Part shown: positions 8,616 through 20,300 of the stretch, one piece after another
How the letters are laid out: every line of letters begins with the position of its first letter
Position numbering within the stretch: the stretch's first letter is position 1
From: Symbiodinium natans
Lineage: Eukaryota > Sar > Dinophyceae > Suessiales > Symbiodiniaceae
Assembly (NCBI GenBank): GCA_905221605.1
Contig: CAJNDS010001035.1
Coordinates: 332,501-396,500, forward strand
Length of the DNA stretch: 64,000 nt
Reading direction: 5' to 3'
Notes under the pieces: model-generated
Seen by the model: the letters and a program-made list of their open reading frames with translations, nothing else
Database searches by the model: none
What the model was told of the DNA's origin: nothing
Made by a program: the position numbers and the translations under genes

Positions 8616-9890
8616 TTACAGGGACCGCAGCCACAACAACACAGTGGGCACGAGATCAGTCAGCCACGTATTCGGCGATACCAAAATACCGTGAACACCA
8701 TACGCCTCGACGTCCCGCACGATGTCTGATCTGTCATCCAAATGACACGCAAAGTGATCCGACCGCCGGTCCATCAAACGCTTAATGAAGGCTCCTTTTC
8801 CAGGACGGCCCGTTGGAGAGCTAGTGATGTAGACTGGCACGCCCGGAAGCTCCGAAGCCATCGACTGACGCGTTTCTTTGGCCCGTTCTGTCCCAGAGTA
8901 ACTCGTGCAAATAAACTTCAGCTTCACGTGGCTCGGACGCTCTGCGTTCAAACGGTCCAAAAAATCTCGGCTGTCCTGAAAGTGGATGTTGAGCACCCCG
9001 CTGAAATCCAATGAAATCAGGACAGGGATGTCCTCACGCACTTCGACCACTTCCAAAGGTGCAACACGCGGCGCGGCAGAAGAAGAAGATGAGAGCGCCT
9101 GATTATGCTCTCTCCACTCTTCAGTAGTCCACCGGTTTATGGCTTCTCTATCTGAGTGTTGTCCCAATTCAACCTGTACCCTGAACGAATCCGCTATGGT
9201 TGGATACTCTCTTTCGTCCAACTCCCAGTCCTGCGGTGGTCTGGACTCGGGTCGGGCCTTTGCTTTGGGACGATACACAAGAAGATCTGCTGCAGCCTCC
9301 GGTGCACGTGACGGACCTGGTGTTCCGGGCAAGGTACTTGCCTTGGGAGGAACCGGGGTTCTATTACCCTTATGTTTAGGTCGTGCCCTAGGAGGTGCAG
9401 GGGTTCGATCACCCTTATGTTTCGGTCGCGGTCTAGGAGGTACCGGAGTTTGGTCAGAACCCTCAACCAAGGAACGAGGCGGAGATCTGGAGCGCACTGC
9501 GACAGGAGGAGTCCTCGGAGCCGGTATCTCAGGCTCCGGCGAAGGTGCCTGAAGCACTCCTCTGACCTCTTCCAGGGTATCCTCGACGAACGTAGCGTAA
9601 GGATGATATGGCAATGCCTCCGTGCCCTCGAGCTCTCTTTCTCGAGTTCGGACCAGCCGTATGGCCCCAGACTGTTGCTGAGTACCGATGAGAAGCTGCA
9701 CCAGCGCACGGATGACCACCAAGAGGACAGCTTTCCTCCGACGGAACTCAGACGAGCCTTTGACCGCAGGCGAGTTCGTGGCCCTGGAAAAAGCAGCAGT
9801 CACACGCTCCACAAAGGACTCTTCAGAGGTCACGCGTTCCCACGCCTGCAAAAAAATCGTTCCAACCCATGGTACCAGAGACAATTGCAC
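8616..9890 (-). CDS. ORF1 of the retrotransposon, HAD-like C-terminal domain
   Basis: 424 codons, first frame after the leader. The N-terminal ~90 residues are helical-looking and basic. The middle is Pro/Arg/Lys-rich with a short tandem repeat (RPKHKGDRTPAPP-like units, about three). The C-terminal ~130 residues show the HAD-superfamily pattern: LISLDFSGVLNI (motif I, second Asp replaced by Ser), FICTSYSG (motif II), GKGAFIKRL (motif III Lys) and CHLDDRSDIV (motif IV). A Ser at the second motif I position weakens the case for a standard phosphatase. It is separated from the next frame by 47 nt and lies in a different frame, so translation of the second would need reinitiation or separate mRNA. 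Confidence 0.75.
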   Translation of the reverse strand: MQLSLVPWVGTIFLQAWERVTSEESFVERVTAAFSRATNSPAVKGSSEFRRRKAVLLVVIRALVQLLIGTQQQSGAIRLVRTRERELEGTEALPYHPYATFVEDTLEEVRGVLQAPSPEPEIPAPRTPPVAVRSRSPPRSLVEGSDQTPVPPRPRPKHKGDRTPAPPRARPKHKGNRTPVPPKASTLPGTPGPSRAPEAAADLLVYRPKAKARPESRPPQDWELDEREYPTIADSFRVQVELGQHSDREAINRWTTEEWREHNQALSSSSSAAPRVAPLEVVEVREDIPVLISLDFSGVLNIHFQDSRDFLDRLNAERPSHVKLKFICTSYSGTERAKETRQSMASELPGVPVYITSSPTGRPGKGAFIKRLMDRRSDHFACHLDDRSDIVRDVEAYGVHGILVSPNTWLTDLVPTVLLWLRSL

Positions 9891-9896
9891 AGCCTG

Positions 9897-9950
9897 ATTC
9901 GGGCGGCGACCCCTCTAAGCCTAATTCGGGCGGCGACCCCAACAAGCCTA
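9897..9950. repeat. 27-bp tandem duplication upstream of ORF1
   Basis: ATTCGGGCGGCGACCCC plus a variable 4 bases and AAGCCTA occurs twice in direct order (9897-9923 and 9924-9950), just upstream of the ORF1 start. Confidence 0.85.
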
Positions 9951-11038
9951 GAAAGTGGCCAGAAGAATGTGTGCAGAGTGCCTGAGCTTGACTACCTTGC
10001 CGGGATTCCTCAGATGGGATATTGGGGCAATGCAGGTCTTTCAACTAACGACACGCACTCAACCGGCTGTCTGAGCCAATGCACACGGATGAGAGTGGGG
10101 AAGACCCGCGACTCTCTTTGCTTTGACCCTGAAACCTCTTAGGGATTGGGACTTTGTCCGATGTTGCGTTCACAGTGCGTGGTCAAGCCGACGGCACTGT
10201 GGGTTTGCTGTTGGCGGAGTGATGGGCTTAGTCTCAACCCGAAGGGAGACCACAAACCACGCGAAGATCGAAGTCTGAACTGAACCTGCTGTTTGGGCAG
10301 TTCGAGGCGAAGCACACGGTGATGCAGTGATGCTTCGTCAGACGCCTAGGGTACCCACAAGGCCTAGCCTCCCTAAACCGTGCACGGGTTCACAGGAGAG
10401 GGTACAAAGGCAAGATGTTCAGGAATGTTTGAAGTGAAGTCCGAAAGTCAGAACCAACCAGGGCAAGAGGGGCAAGCACCTCGACACCGCAGCGGAGATG
10501 CGCAGCCACACGATGTACCTGGATGTCACGGAAAGTATTGAGGCAATCTAGGGACCCACCGATCGTCGGCGTACGTTAAAGCACGGACAAGGACCCTAAG
10601 CTGCCAGTCAAACGATACCTCTCTGTAGTGATTAGCAAGAAGATTACTCACGAACCTTCTCCACCAATTTAGCGGATGAGCAATCAACAAACGCGTGATG
10701 CGTTTCTCACGCAAGGCCTTAATGAAATGAACCCAAATGTGGAGGTGTGTTGCGTAATGCTCTTCCGGCTCAGTGCTTTGCATGCACGATCGAAGATTTC
10801 GAGATATGGAATGCCACGTGGAAAGCCCAACGGTGGCTTGCAGGTGAAGTGAATGCAATTGCTGAGCCTGGCTCTGGCTCGACACAATGCTGGATGTGAA
10901 GTATGAATGAGGCAGGGCCAGCGGCTCCTGTCGCGCAATTTCAAGCACACTCTCAAGGCAGGTGTGCGGTTATGGAGGGGGCACTATGGCGGCGCGCGGC
11001 TTTGCCTACGTTCCTACCAAAGTGACCACGTAGCTTGA
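9951..11038 (-). other. Leader region of the retrotransposon
   Basis: About 1.1 kb between the primer-binding site and ORF1. A 140-codon frame (10526-10948) and an overlapping one occur but show no recognisable domain and no clear bias, so I do not call them genes. Packaging and promoter-distal signals are expected here. Confidence 0.5.
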
Positions 11039-11050
11039 GGCTGTTAACCA
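11039..11050 (-). other. Primer-binding site
   Basis: On the element strand TGGTTAACAGCC starts immediately after the 5' LTR. TGG pairs with the CCA end of a tRNA, which also fixes the LTR boundary. The tRNA was not identified. Confidence 0.7.
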
Positions 11051-11204
11051 GTTAAGTACAACAAAGGTACTTAAGACAAGGAAAGACGCACAACGGGCAC
11101 GCCTATTTTCCTTGAGCCAAAATACAATCAGTCATCCGAATCTGCTCTCCTAACCCTACGTGGTATGTACAGCTAAACGGTGGTTTGGGGCCAGTTTAGT
11201 TAAC
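11051..11204 (-). repeat. 5' LTR (154 bp)
   Basis: Partner of 455-608, identical by eye. It should contain the element's promoter and polyadenylation signals, but no canonical TATA box is obvious. Confidence 0.92.
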
Positions 11205-11211
11205 TCCTTAA
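11205..11211. repeat. Target-site duplication, right copy
   Basis: TCCTTAA, matching 448-454. Confidence 0.8.
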
Positions 11212-11234
11212 GCAGAATCCTGGTTCAACCGCGC

Positions 11235-11303
11235 CTTGTCGCCACCCCCAAGCATGCGCTCGCCAATCACGCCGGGGACAGTGCGAGCGATGTTGACCAT
11301 CGT
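11235..11303 (-). CDS. GHMP kinase exon 18 (motif 3)
   Basis: 23 codons. Acceptor CATGACAG, donor GACAAG|GC. Contains [19 protein letters not shown]. The copia element starts about 30 bp downstream. Confidence 0.9.
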
Positions 11304-14300
11304 CTGTCATGAGAACGAGATCCCAAATTCTACGCTAGACCCGAAACCCCAAACCCCAAACCCCAAACCCTAAACCCTAAACCCTAAACCCTGAACCCCG
11401 AACCCTAAACCCTAAACCCTAAACCCCCTGCTTTGGGGTGCCGATTTTTCTGAGCCGGGCCCAGAAGCCCTAAACCTCAAACTCCTAAAACAATTTAAGG
11501 GGTATGGCAAAACACTTCCTTATTTTGCCCTAAACCCTAAGCCCCAAACCCTAAACGCTAAACCCTAAACCCTAAACCCTAAACCCTAAACCCTAAACGC
11601 TAAACCCTAAACCCTAAACCCTAAACCCTAAACCCTAAACCCTAAACCCTAAACCCCCACAACCCAACAAATCCTTAGATAGTTCCTAGACCCACAAACC
11701 CAGCCTCCAGTTCCGGGCCCGAGATTTGATACTCGTCGCCTGGAGGCTACCGGCTTCGGGGTTTCGGGGTCGAGGGTTTAGGGTTTAGGGTTTAGGGTTT
11801 CGGGGTTTCGGGGTTTCGGGGTTTCGGGGGTTTCGGGGTTTCGGGGTTCTGGGTTTTGGGTTTTGGGTTTTGGGTTTGGGTTTTGGGGGTTTAGGGTTTT
11901 CGGGGCTTCAAGGTTGAATGGGGATATGGTTTGAAGAGCCCAAGCGGTTTGACATCCTATATACTCCCCCCCATGCAACGCTTCAAGGGACTCTAGATCG
12001 AAACCGACCTCTGCTGTAAACAACCTCAAAGCCTAAACCCTGAGCCCTGAACCCCAAACCCAATTCCGAAACCCCCAACCCTGAACCCCAATCCCCAAAC
12101 CCTAAACGCTAAAGCCTAAACCCGCAATCCTAAACCCTAAGTCCTAGCCCTAAACCCTAAACCCTAAACCCTAAACCCTAGACTCTAAACCCTAAACCCT
12201 AAGCCCTTAAACCCCTATTGACCCTGAACGTCCCATCCGAGAGGCGCAGGCCAATGCCATCCCGGCGGAAAGTTGCGCCCACCTGCCCGGCGCGCACTAG
12301 CAAAAGTGAAGGCGGGGGGGAGGGGGAGGGTGGGGGGAATTTGGGGTTTAGGGTTTAGGGTTTAGGGCTTAGGGGTTTCTAGGGTTTCTAGGGTTTCTAG
12401 GGTCTCTAGGGTTTGGGGTTTAGGGGTTGTAGGGTTTCGGATTTGGCGTTTGGCGTTTAGAGTGTGTGGTTTCGAGCTTCGGGTTCCCCATAACATGCGC
12501 GAATAAAGGGGTAAGAGTAGGACGGCTCACAAGGTTGCCTGTGGCACCCCGATGATGGAATAGGGTTTAGGGTTTAGAGTTTGGGTTTAGGGTTTAGGGT
12601 TTAGGGTTTAGGGTTTAGGGTTTAGGGTTTAGGGTTTAGGGTTTAGGCTTTAGGGTTTAGGGTTCAGGGCTTAGGGCTAGGGCTTAGGGTTTAGGGTGCA
12701 CCCACCTCGTCGATGTTGCCGGCTTCCCAGGCTTTCACCATCGCCTCGAACCTCTCCTGCACCAGCTGCGCGTGGCTTAGGTAGAGTTTAGGGTTTAGGG
12801 TTTAGGGTTTAGGGTTTGGAGTTTGGGGTTTAGGGTTTAGGGTTTAGGGTTTAGGCTGCAAGCCCAGACCCGAAACCCCGAACCCTGAACCAGGAACCTC
12901 GAGAACTGAACCCTGCACCCGGAACCCTGAGCCCCGAACCAGGAACCCTAAACCCTAAACGCCGAAATCCTAAACCTTAAGCCCCGAACCCCTAAACCCT
13001 AAACCCCGAACCCGAACCCGAACCCGTAAACCTTAAACCATAAACCCTAAACTGTGACATGTTGGCAGGCCTAACTCAACCAGAAAGCCAGAATCCACAC
13101 ACCCCAGGTGCGATGGTAACCCTGGCACCTAAACCTCCTAAACCAATAAGAAACGCTGAGACCTCAAGCCCTAAGACCCTAAGACCAAAAGACGAAAAGA
13201 CCCAAAGACCCTAAGACCCTCAGACCCTAAGTTAGACCCTAAGACGCTAAGACCCTAAGACCCTAAGACCCTAAGGCCCTAAGGCCCCAAGACCCGAAGA
13301 CCCTAAGACCCTAAGACCCTAAGACCCTAAGACCCTAAGTTAGACCCTAAGACCCTAAGATCCTAAGACCCTAAGACCCTAAGACCCTAAGACCTAAGAC
13401 CCTAAGACCCTAAGACCCTAAGACCCTAAGACATTAAGACCCTAAGACCCCGGGAACCTAAGGAACCTAAGACGCTAAGATCCTGAGACCCTAAGGCCCT
13501 AAGGCCCCAAGACCCGAAGCCCTAAGACCCTAAGAACCTAAGACCCTAAGACCCCCCCCCCCCCCCCCCCCCCCCTAACCCTAAAACCCTAACCAGAGGA
13601 GGACGTGCTGTGAGGCTCGCAATGTTGAAGCCACAAAGCCTGTGGGGCACTGGCCTGTGTCCCGAAACTCTGAACCCTACTCTAAACCCCTAAACCCCTA
13701 AACCCCTAAACCCCTAAACCCCTAAACCCCTAAACCCCTAAACCCCTAAACCCCTAAACCCGTTGGGGTTTGGGTAGCTTCCTACATGAGAGCCCTTGCT
13801 GCGTCCCGATTACAGGAAGGCCCCCCCCCCCCCCCCGCCCCGCACAAAGGATACTTCTTTAGAGAACCTCCCTGTCAAACACTTCCGAAACCCTAAATCC
13901 TAAACCCGAAACCTTAAACCCTAAACCCTAAACCCGAAACCTTAAACCCTAAAGCCTCAACCCTACAGCGTGTTTGGTAGGATTTCTAGTTGCAGGATTT
14001 CTAGGATCCGTGAAAAGGCAACGGGGCCTTGTGCAGAAGGCGCCGCGTGAAGCTTATGTACAGGTTCAGGGTTAGGGGTCAGGGTTTAGGGTTTGGGGTT
14101 TAGGGTTTAGGGTTTAGGGTTCAGGGTTTAGGGTTTAGGGCTTAGGGTTTCGGGTTTAGGGTTCTAAGCCCTAAGCCCTAAACATGTAGGGCTTGTGTCT
14201 GAGGGTGTTCCGCGGCTGCTTTAATCCAGGAGGGGGCTCAGGGAGTTTGGTTCCGCGGCTCCCCACAGGTTGATCCCTTAGACCCTCTGAAAAAGTCTTG

Positions 14301-17300
14301 CGAAGGTTTAGGGTTTAGGGTTTAGGGTTTCGAATTTAGGGTTTAGGGTTTAGGGTTTAGGGTTTAGGGTTTAGGGTTTAGGGTTTAGGGTTCAAAAACA
14401 CAGCTGCAAGATATTGTTTAGGGTTTAGTGGGGGCTTAGGACTTCGAGCCCGCCTGTGCGAAAAAGAGATACTCCAGTCGCAAGCAGTGGTCTGGATGTG
14501 AGGAACCACATTCGGCCACAATCTTCTCCTTAGGGTTTTAGGTGTAGGGTTTAGGGTTTAGGGTTTAGGGTTTAGGGTTTAGGGTTTAGGGTTTAGGGTT
14601 TGGGTTTAGGGTTTAGGGTTTAGGGTTTAGGGTTTAGGGTTTAGGGCTTAGGGCTTAGGGTTTAGAATTTAGGGTTTAGGGTTTAGGGTTTAGGGGGTTT
14701 AGGGTTTAGGGGGTTTAGGGTTTAGGGGGTTTAGGGTATAGGGGGTTTAGGGGGTTTAGGGGGTTTAGGGGGTTTAGGGGGTTTAGGGGGTTTAGGGGGT
14801 TTAGGGGGTTTAGGGGGTTTAGGGGGTTTAGGGGGTTTAGGGTGCAGGGTGAGCGCTTTGCATCCTCTGACGGCTAGGCTTTCGGGTCTTCATGTACCTT
14901 TTGGGTCGAGAAGTCTGGAGAGCTGAGAACTGTGCGGGCTTTTAGGGTTTAGGGCTTAGGGTTTAGGGTTTAGGTGTAGTGCAGGGTCGCCCGGTAACTT
15001 CACAAACTTAACAACAAAACCTGCACCCTTGTGTGGGGGAATCATAGGCAAATTCGTTCCCCACACCCTAAACACTCAACCCTCACACCCCGAACCCTGA
15101 AGACCGAAGTCCTAAACCCTAAACCCTGAACCCTAACCTCTAAACCCTAAATCCCAATAAGGTCTTGGACTGACTGCGTCCATGTTCAATCCCCGGATCT
15201 TCTAAAATGGCTTAACTAGTCAAGGATCAGACTTGAAACCGTTTGGTAAGTTGGCACCCCCTGTATGATTTAAGGAGAAATAGCTATCTGATTATTAAAG
15301 GAATCTATTCTTTTCATGAGCTTGTTTAGAGAGATCTGCAAGCCTTTTGCAGTTCAAGGCTGCAGGAAGGGAATCTGCAAAGGCCATGACCATGTAAACT
15401 CGGCTTCGGATTTGTTTAAGGGTCTGGGGGTGAAGGGGTCTTAGGGTTGAGGGCGCACATCGCCGGAGGCCCTGGTAAGAGACTCCATTTGCATGAGCAT
15501 GCCAAGCTACTGTTCTATGCACTCCCGAAGCATAAGACCAGCCTCTGAAAGTCAGGGTTTGGGGTTTTTAGACTTAGGAGGCAGGGGCCCTAAACCCTAA
15601 GCCCGAAACCCTAAGCCCTAAACCCTAAGCCCTAAACCCTGAACCCTAAACCCTAAACCCTAAACCCTAAACCCTAAACCCCAAGCCCTGAACCCCACAG
15701 GAAGCCACGGCTCGTAAGTGGCCCGATCCTTCACGTCCCCCAGGCTCTGAATCTTGTAACCCTTCTTCTGAAGGAGGGCCACGAACTCACAACATTCCTG
15801 CGCGCATGTTTAGGGTTTAGGGTTTAGGGTTTAGGGTTTAGGGTTTAGGGTTTAGGGTTTAGGGTTTAGGGTTTAGGGTTTAGGGTTTAGGGTTTAGGGT
15901 TTAGGGTTTAGGGTTTAGGGCTTAGGTGTATGGGGAGAGGAGTGGAGTTGTAAGGGCCCTGAGTTGTGTCAACAAGTGGTTCTAAGTCCCTTGATGCATG
16001 AGACCAACGCCCCTAAAGCCACAACACCTTAAAAGGCCTTCCCTAAAGCCCCCAAACCTTCCCTCAAACCCTACAGCCCCACATCTCTAGACCCCAGCGA
16101 AACCCAGGAAGAAAAGGGTGTCATTTATCTTGAAGGGGTTTACAAGGGAACCCTAAACCCCCAAAACCCTAAACCTTCAAAACCCCAAACGCTATACCTT
16201 CAAGACCCTAAACCTGGAACCCTGACACTAAACCCTAAACCCTAAACCCTAAAACCCTAAGCCCTAAACCCTGAACCCTAAACCCTAAACCCTAAACCCT
16301 AAACCCTAAACCCTGAACCCTGAACCTTGAACCTTGAACCTAACCCCTAAACCCTAAACCCGTTCGAGGAGGCCTTTACGCGCACTGCGTAAGTAGTCTT
16401 CTCCAAGCCGTGACGGACTGTACCTCAATCGTCTTTGGGTTCAGGGTTTAGGATTTAGGATTTTGGGTTTAAGGTTTAGGGTTGAGGGTTTAGGTATTAG
16501 GGTGTGCTGCCCGCCCGACCCTCCCGACGTTCGCCGTGTATTCATTCTATCTGTTTTTCTTTTTCTTACCCCCCTTCTCTATCATACAAATACCCGGAAT
16601 TACAAGCACAAGCAAGACGACCACACACCAGAGGCTCAGATTGGTTTTACGTCGCACGGAAGTTAAGATGTAGGAAGTTCAGTTGTAGCCGAAGGATGCA
16701 ACTAAACTTGCGCGCAGATGTTGGAAACGGTCTCGGCGAGGAGATTAGTGGGTCCAGTTGCTTACTTTCAGAGCAGGGTCCAGGGGTAGCTCGAAACTAC
16801 GTAGGGCACAGGGCCAGGTCTTGCTCGAAACTACCGGCTGCCCTGCAGACCTCAATCCCCACCCTCAGAAACTCAAGCCTGCCTTTGGTATACACAGGAA
16901 GCGTATAGAAACGCAAAGCCTAAACCGTTCAGCTAAGCCCTAAACCCTAAACCCTAAACCCTGCACCCTAAACCCAATAAGGATCCTTTGAGTCGGCGGG
17001 GCACCGGTGTCCAGAGCCGCTATTCTGAACTCGTTGGTGTCGACGCCCAAAGGCACATAGGAGACCTGGGACCAGGGGGGGGGGGGGGGGGTGTTTAGGG
17101 TTTAGGGTTTAGGGTTTAGGGTTTAGGGTTTAGGGTTTAGGGTTTAGGGTTTAGGGTTTAGGGTTTAGGGTTTAGGGTGCCATAGCCAGGGCACCATAAT
17201 ACTTGCCATATAACCCTGCTATGGGAAACTCAATTTAAGCTCCTTGGTACCGGCCAGTAGACCCCGAACCCTGCGTGGCTCTCACCTAAGCGTCAACATC

Positions 17301-20300
17301 GTCAATGGCATTTTCCAACCGAACCTTGGGGACCACATGAACCCAAAACCTCTTGACAAATACACCTCCGAGCTCTGACGGCAACCCTAGTTGAGGTACA
17401 TGGACCACAAATTCAATGCAGGGCTCATGTAATGTCACAGGAAATGTCGATCCCTAAACCCTAAACCCTAAACCCTAAACCCTAAACCCTAAACCCTAAA
17501 CCCTCCCTGAGCCTTGAACCCGAAGCTGCGAGCCCAAGTCCAGGATGGTCTCATGGTGGGGTTTGCCCAATTCGTGGCTGGGCAAGCGTGTCGTGAGCCC
17601 TCACCTTAAACCCTGAACTGCTGAGTTCATGAGCCCCAAAAAAGTTTACACCCCTTCAGTTCTATCGGAGATTATGGTATCCCAAAAAGTGTAAGGTGTA
17701 CTGACTCAGCTACTAAGAACCCTCTAGCCTATAGACCCTACCTAAGCCCGAAGCGAGACCCCTTTCAAAGCCTTATGTAAACCTTGACAGCGGTGCACAA
17801 ACCCTACGAACGCGAGCCCGAACCACGCCGTGCTACTATTTGCTTCATTGAGAGCCACCCCAAAAAACAAAAAATGTTCCTCCTTAAGGGCAATATGGGA
17901 TTGTTATGCATATCTGTGTTCTTTGTATGTTTAATTTGTTCCATTTTTTTGTGTGTGTGTTTTTTTTTGGGGGGGGGTCTCCTAAACCCAAAACCCTAAT
18001 CCCAAAACCCTAAACCCTAAACCCAAAACCCTAAACCCTAAACCCTAGGATGGAAGCGGTCGGCCTGCTTGGTCTTGGGGTCGTAGCGCGTGCCCATGCC
18101 CGTTTTGGCATAGTAGATCATGATCTGGTCCAAGTTACCGCAGGGCGTTCCTTGTGTCAGAAGGGTTTAGGGTTTAGGGTTTAGGGTTTAGGGTTTAGGG
18201 TTTAGGGTTTAGGGTTTATAGGGCTTAGGGGGCCTAAAACCCTGAACACTAAAATGCACCCCTGAACCCTATTACAGTAGCTCTTCCTGGAAGCTCTGCA
18301 AAAAAGTAAGCATACGACTTCTGTTGTCCTTTGACATGACCGCATGGTCACTTCTCTATATGGTCCTTTTTGGGGGGGGGGGGGGGGGGGTTCCTTATTA
18401 TAAGGCGGCCCCTCTTGTTTAGAGTACCCAGAAAGGGGCCGTAATGTCAAAAACTGACGAAAAAAAACCCAGAATTCACAAGCCTTCAAAGAGTGCCGTG
18501 CCTTGAGCCCGCTGTCCACAAGCGTACATTCAATATTGCTTTCTTTTTCCTGCATCCCAAGAATCAAACAATGCCGACGGCTTTACTTCTGAATACATAC
18601 TAGCACCAGCAACTTAACTCTTATGCATAAAGCATGCTGTGGTCAAGCACTCACACCAACTTACACATAGCACTCACACCAACTTACACATTCCTATTCC
18701 TTCTAATTGACTTTTGCATGCCATGTCCCATGGTGTCATTGTCCGTATTCTGCTTCCATGATGTGCACAAGCCTCACCATGGATTTGTTTATCCTTGCTT
18801 GTTGTTTCTACTCTTTGCTGATGGTTTGATTTTGCATGGTGACATATTTTTTATTGTTATGCGCACAGCATTCCCTACACCTCAGATTTTCGAGTTGGTT
18901 CACATGTTTGGTACATTCTCGCTGTCATTCATTAGATACTGCTTCCGGCTTCCGGTGGTACCGCTGCGTTTGGTTTGTTCTGACTCGCATGCGCGGAACT
19001 GGTGGTACCGTTGTGCTGGTTTGTTCTGATTCGCAAGCGCGTTCTTGCTCTGCACATCAGTGTTTTGAAACATGGCTTTAGTTGTTAGTTTATTTCTGAT
19101 TGCTTGGTGTATGCTGTTGGAAAAACGGTTTTCTATGTTTCTTATCAATTCCGGACATGCAAATCCCTACACAGCAGCTGTGAAGCTGAAGTTGCATGTT
19201 GCGTAATTGTTCATCGTTTTCGCATTCTGCCTTCCAGTGGTTTCATTGAGTTTTCATGTCTCTCTTCGCAGGTGAGTGCTTTCTTTGCTGGTTTCGGGAA
19301 GCAGTTCTGAAGGTTTTTGCCTGCTGGTGGGTGGCAGAGGATCGTGTCGACAGCTGCGCCCTCGAAACCAAACCCAGTAGTCCTGAAATGAGTACTATTC
19401 CTCAAGTCAAGCTAGAGTCTCTATCATCAAGCCCTAAACCCTGAACCCTAAACCGGTCTCCAAAAAGCATGAAACCCTGCGCCTAGAGCCCTAGGTGCAG
19501 GGTTTGGCTTTTAGGGTCTATTGGGTTTAGGCTTAGGGTTTAGGGCTTACACCCCTGTGAATCAGGTAAAGGTCCGATGTAGTCGTTCTCCACCTGCTGC
19601 GCCATCGTAACCTTCAACAAAGGGTTCAGGGCCTTTCAGGCTTTAGGGTTCTGAGGGAGAGGATGGGTTTCTGTCGTATCTCGCTATGAGGTTGGGCAAC
19701 GACATTGCGCGAAACTTGGGGACGGGGGGTACGAGGGCAGGGGCCTCTGACGACAAAACTCAAAGTTGCAATCATACGGGCTCAGGCTTGTAAACCCTAA
19801 ACCATAAACCCTAAACCCTAAACCCTAAACCCTAAACCCTAAACCCTAAACCCAAAACCCTCAACCCTCAACCCTCAACCCTAAACCCTAAACCCTAAAC
19901 CCTAAACCCTAACACTCCGCACACAAGTACCATCCCACGCTCCGAGGGGCGACCCTGAAGTCGCCCTCCGGCAAGCTCTTGTTGTTCACCTGTTTAGGGT
20001 TTAGGGTTTAGGGTTTAGGGTTTAGGGTTTAGGGTTAGGGTTTAGGGTTTAGGGTTTAGGGTTTAGGGTTTAGGGTTTAGGGTTTAGGGTTTAGGGTTTA
20101 GGGTTTAGGGTTTAGGGTTTAGGGTTTAGGGTTTAGGTTAGGGTTTAGGGTTTAGGGTTTAGGGTTTAGGGTTTAGGGTTTAGGGTTTAGGGTTTAGGGT
20201 TTAGGGTTTAGGGTTTAGGGTTTAGGGTTCCCAAGAAGGCCTTCATGCCTTCGACCCGCTTTTTAGATACTCCAGAACCTGCAAAGAGGATTCTTGGATC

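Larger units (their letters stand above)
455..11204 (-). mobile_element. Complete Ty1/copia-type LTR retrotransposon
   Basis: A 10.75-kb element on the minus strand. Order along its own strand: 5' LTR, tRNA primer-binding site, ~1.1-kb leader, ORF1, a long Gag-protease-integrase frame, then reverse transcriptase and RNase H. Integrase lies before RT, the copia order. The two LTRs look identical by eye and a 7-bp duplication flanks the element, so insertion seems recent. It lies in the intron after exon 18 of the GHMP kinase gene, in the same orientation. Extra modules (HAD-like, methyltransferase-like and oxygenase-like) are described under each frame. Two frame breaks in pol would stop this copy unless they are sequencing errors or bypassed. 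Confidence 0.93.

Noticed and set aside
804-9897. Many plus-strand frames of 60-344 codons opposite the retrotransposon.
   Set aside because: Shadows of the minus-strand polyprotein, with no domain of their own.
10526-10948. 140-codon frame in the retrotransposon leader.
   Set aside because: No recognisable motif, and an overlapping frame is equally open.
13996-14268. Two plus-strand islands (13996-14063 and 14230-14268) that look like AG-exon-GT exons in compatible phase.
   Set aside because: They lie inside kinase intron 14 on the other strand, and the neighbouring 14454-14528 island, also open on plus, clearly belongs to the minus-strand kinase. Probably chance, though an antisense gene is not excluded.
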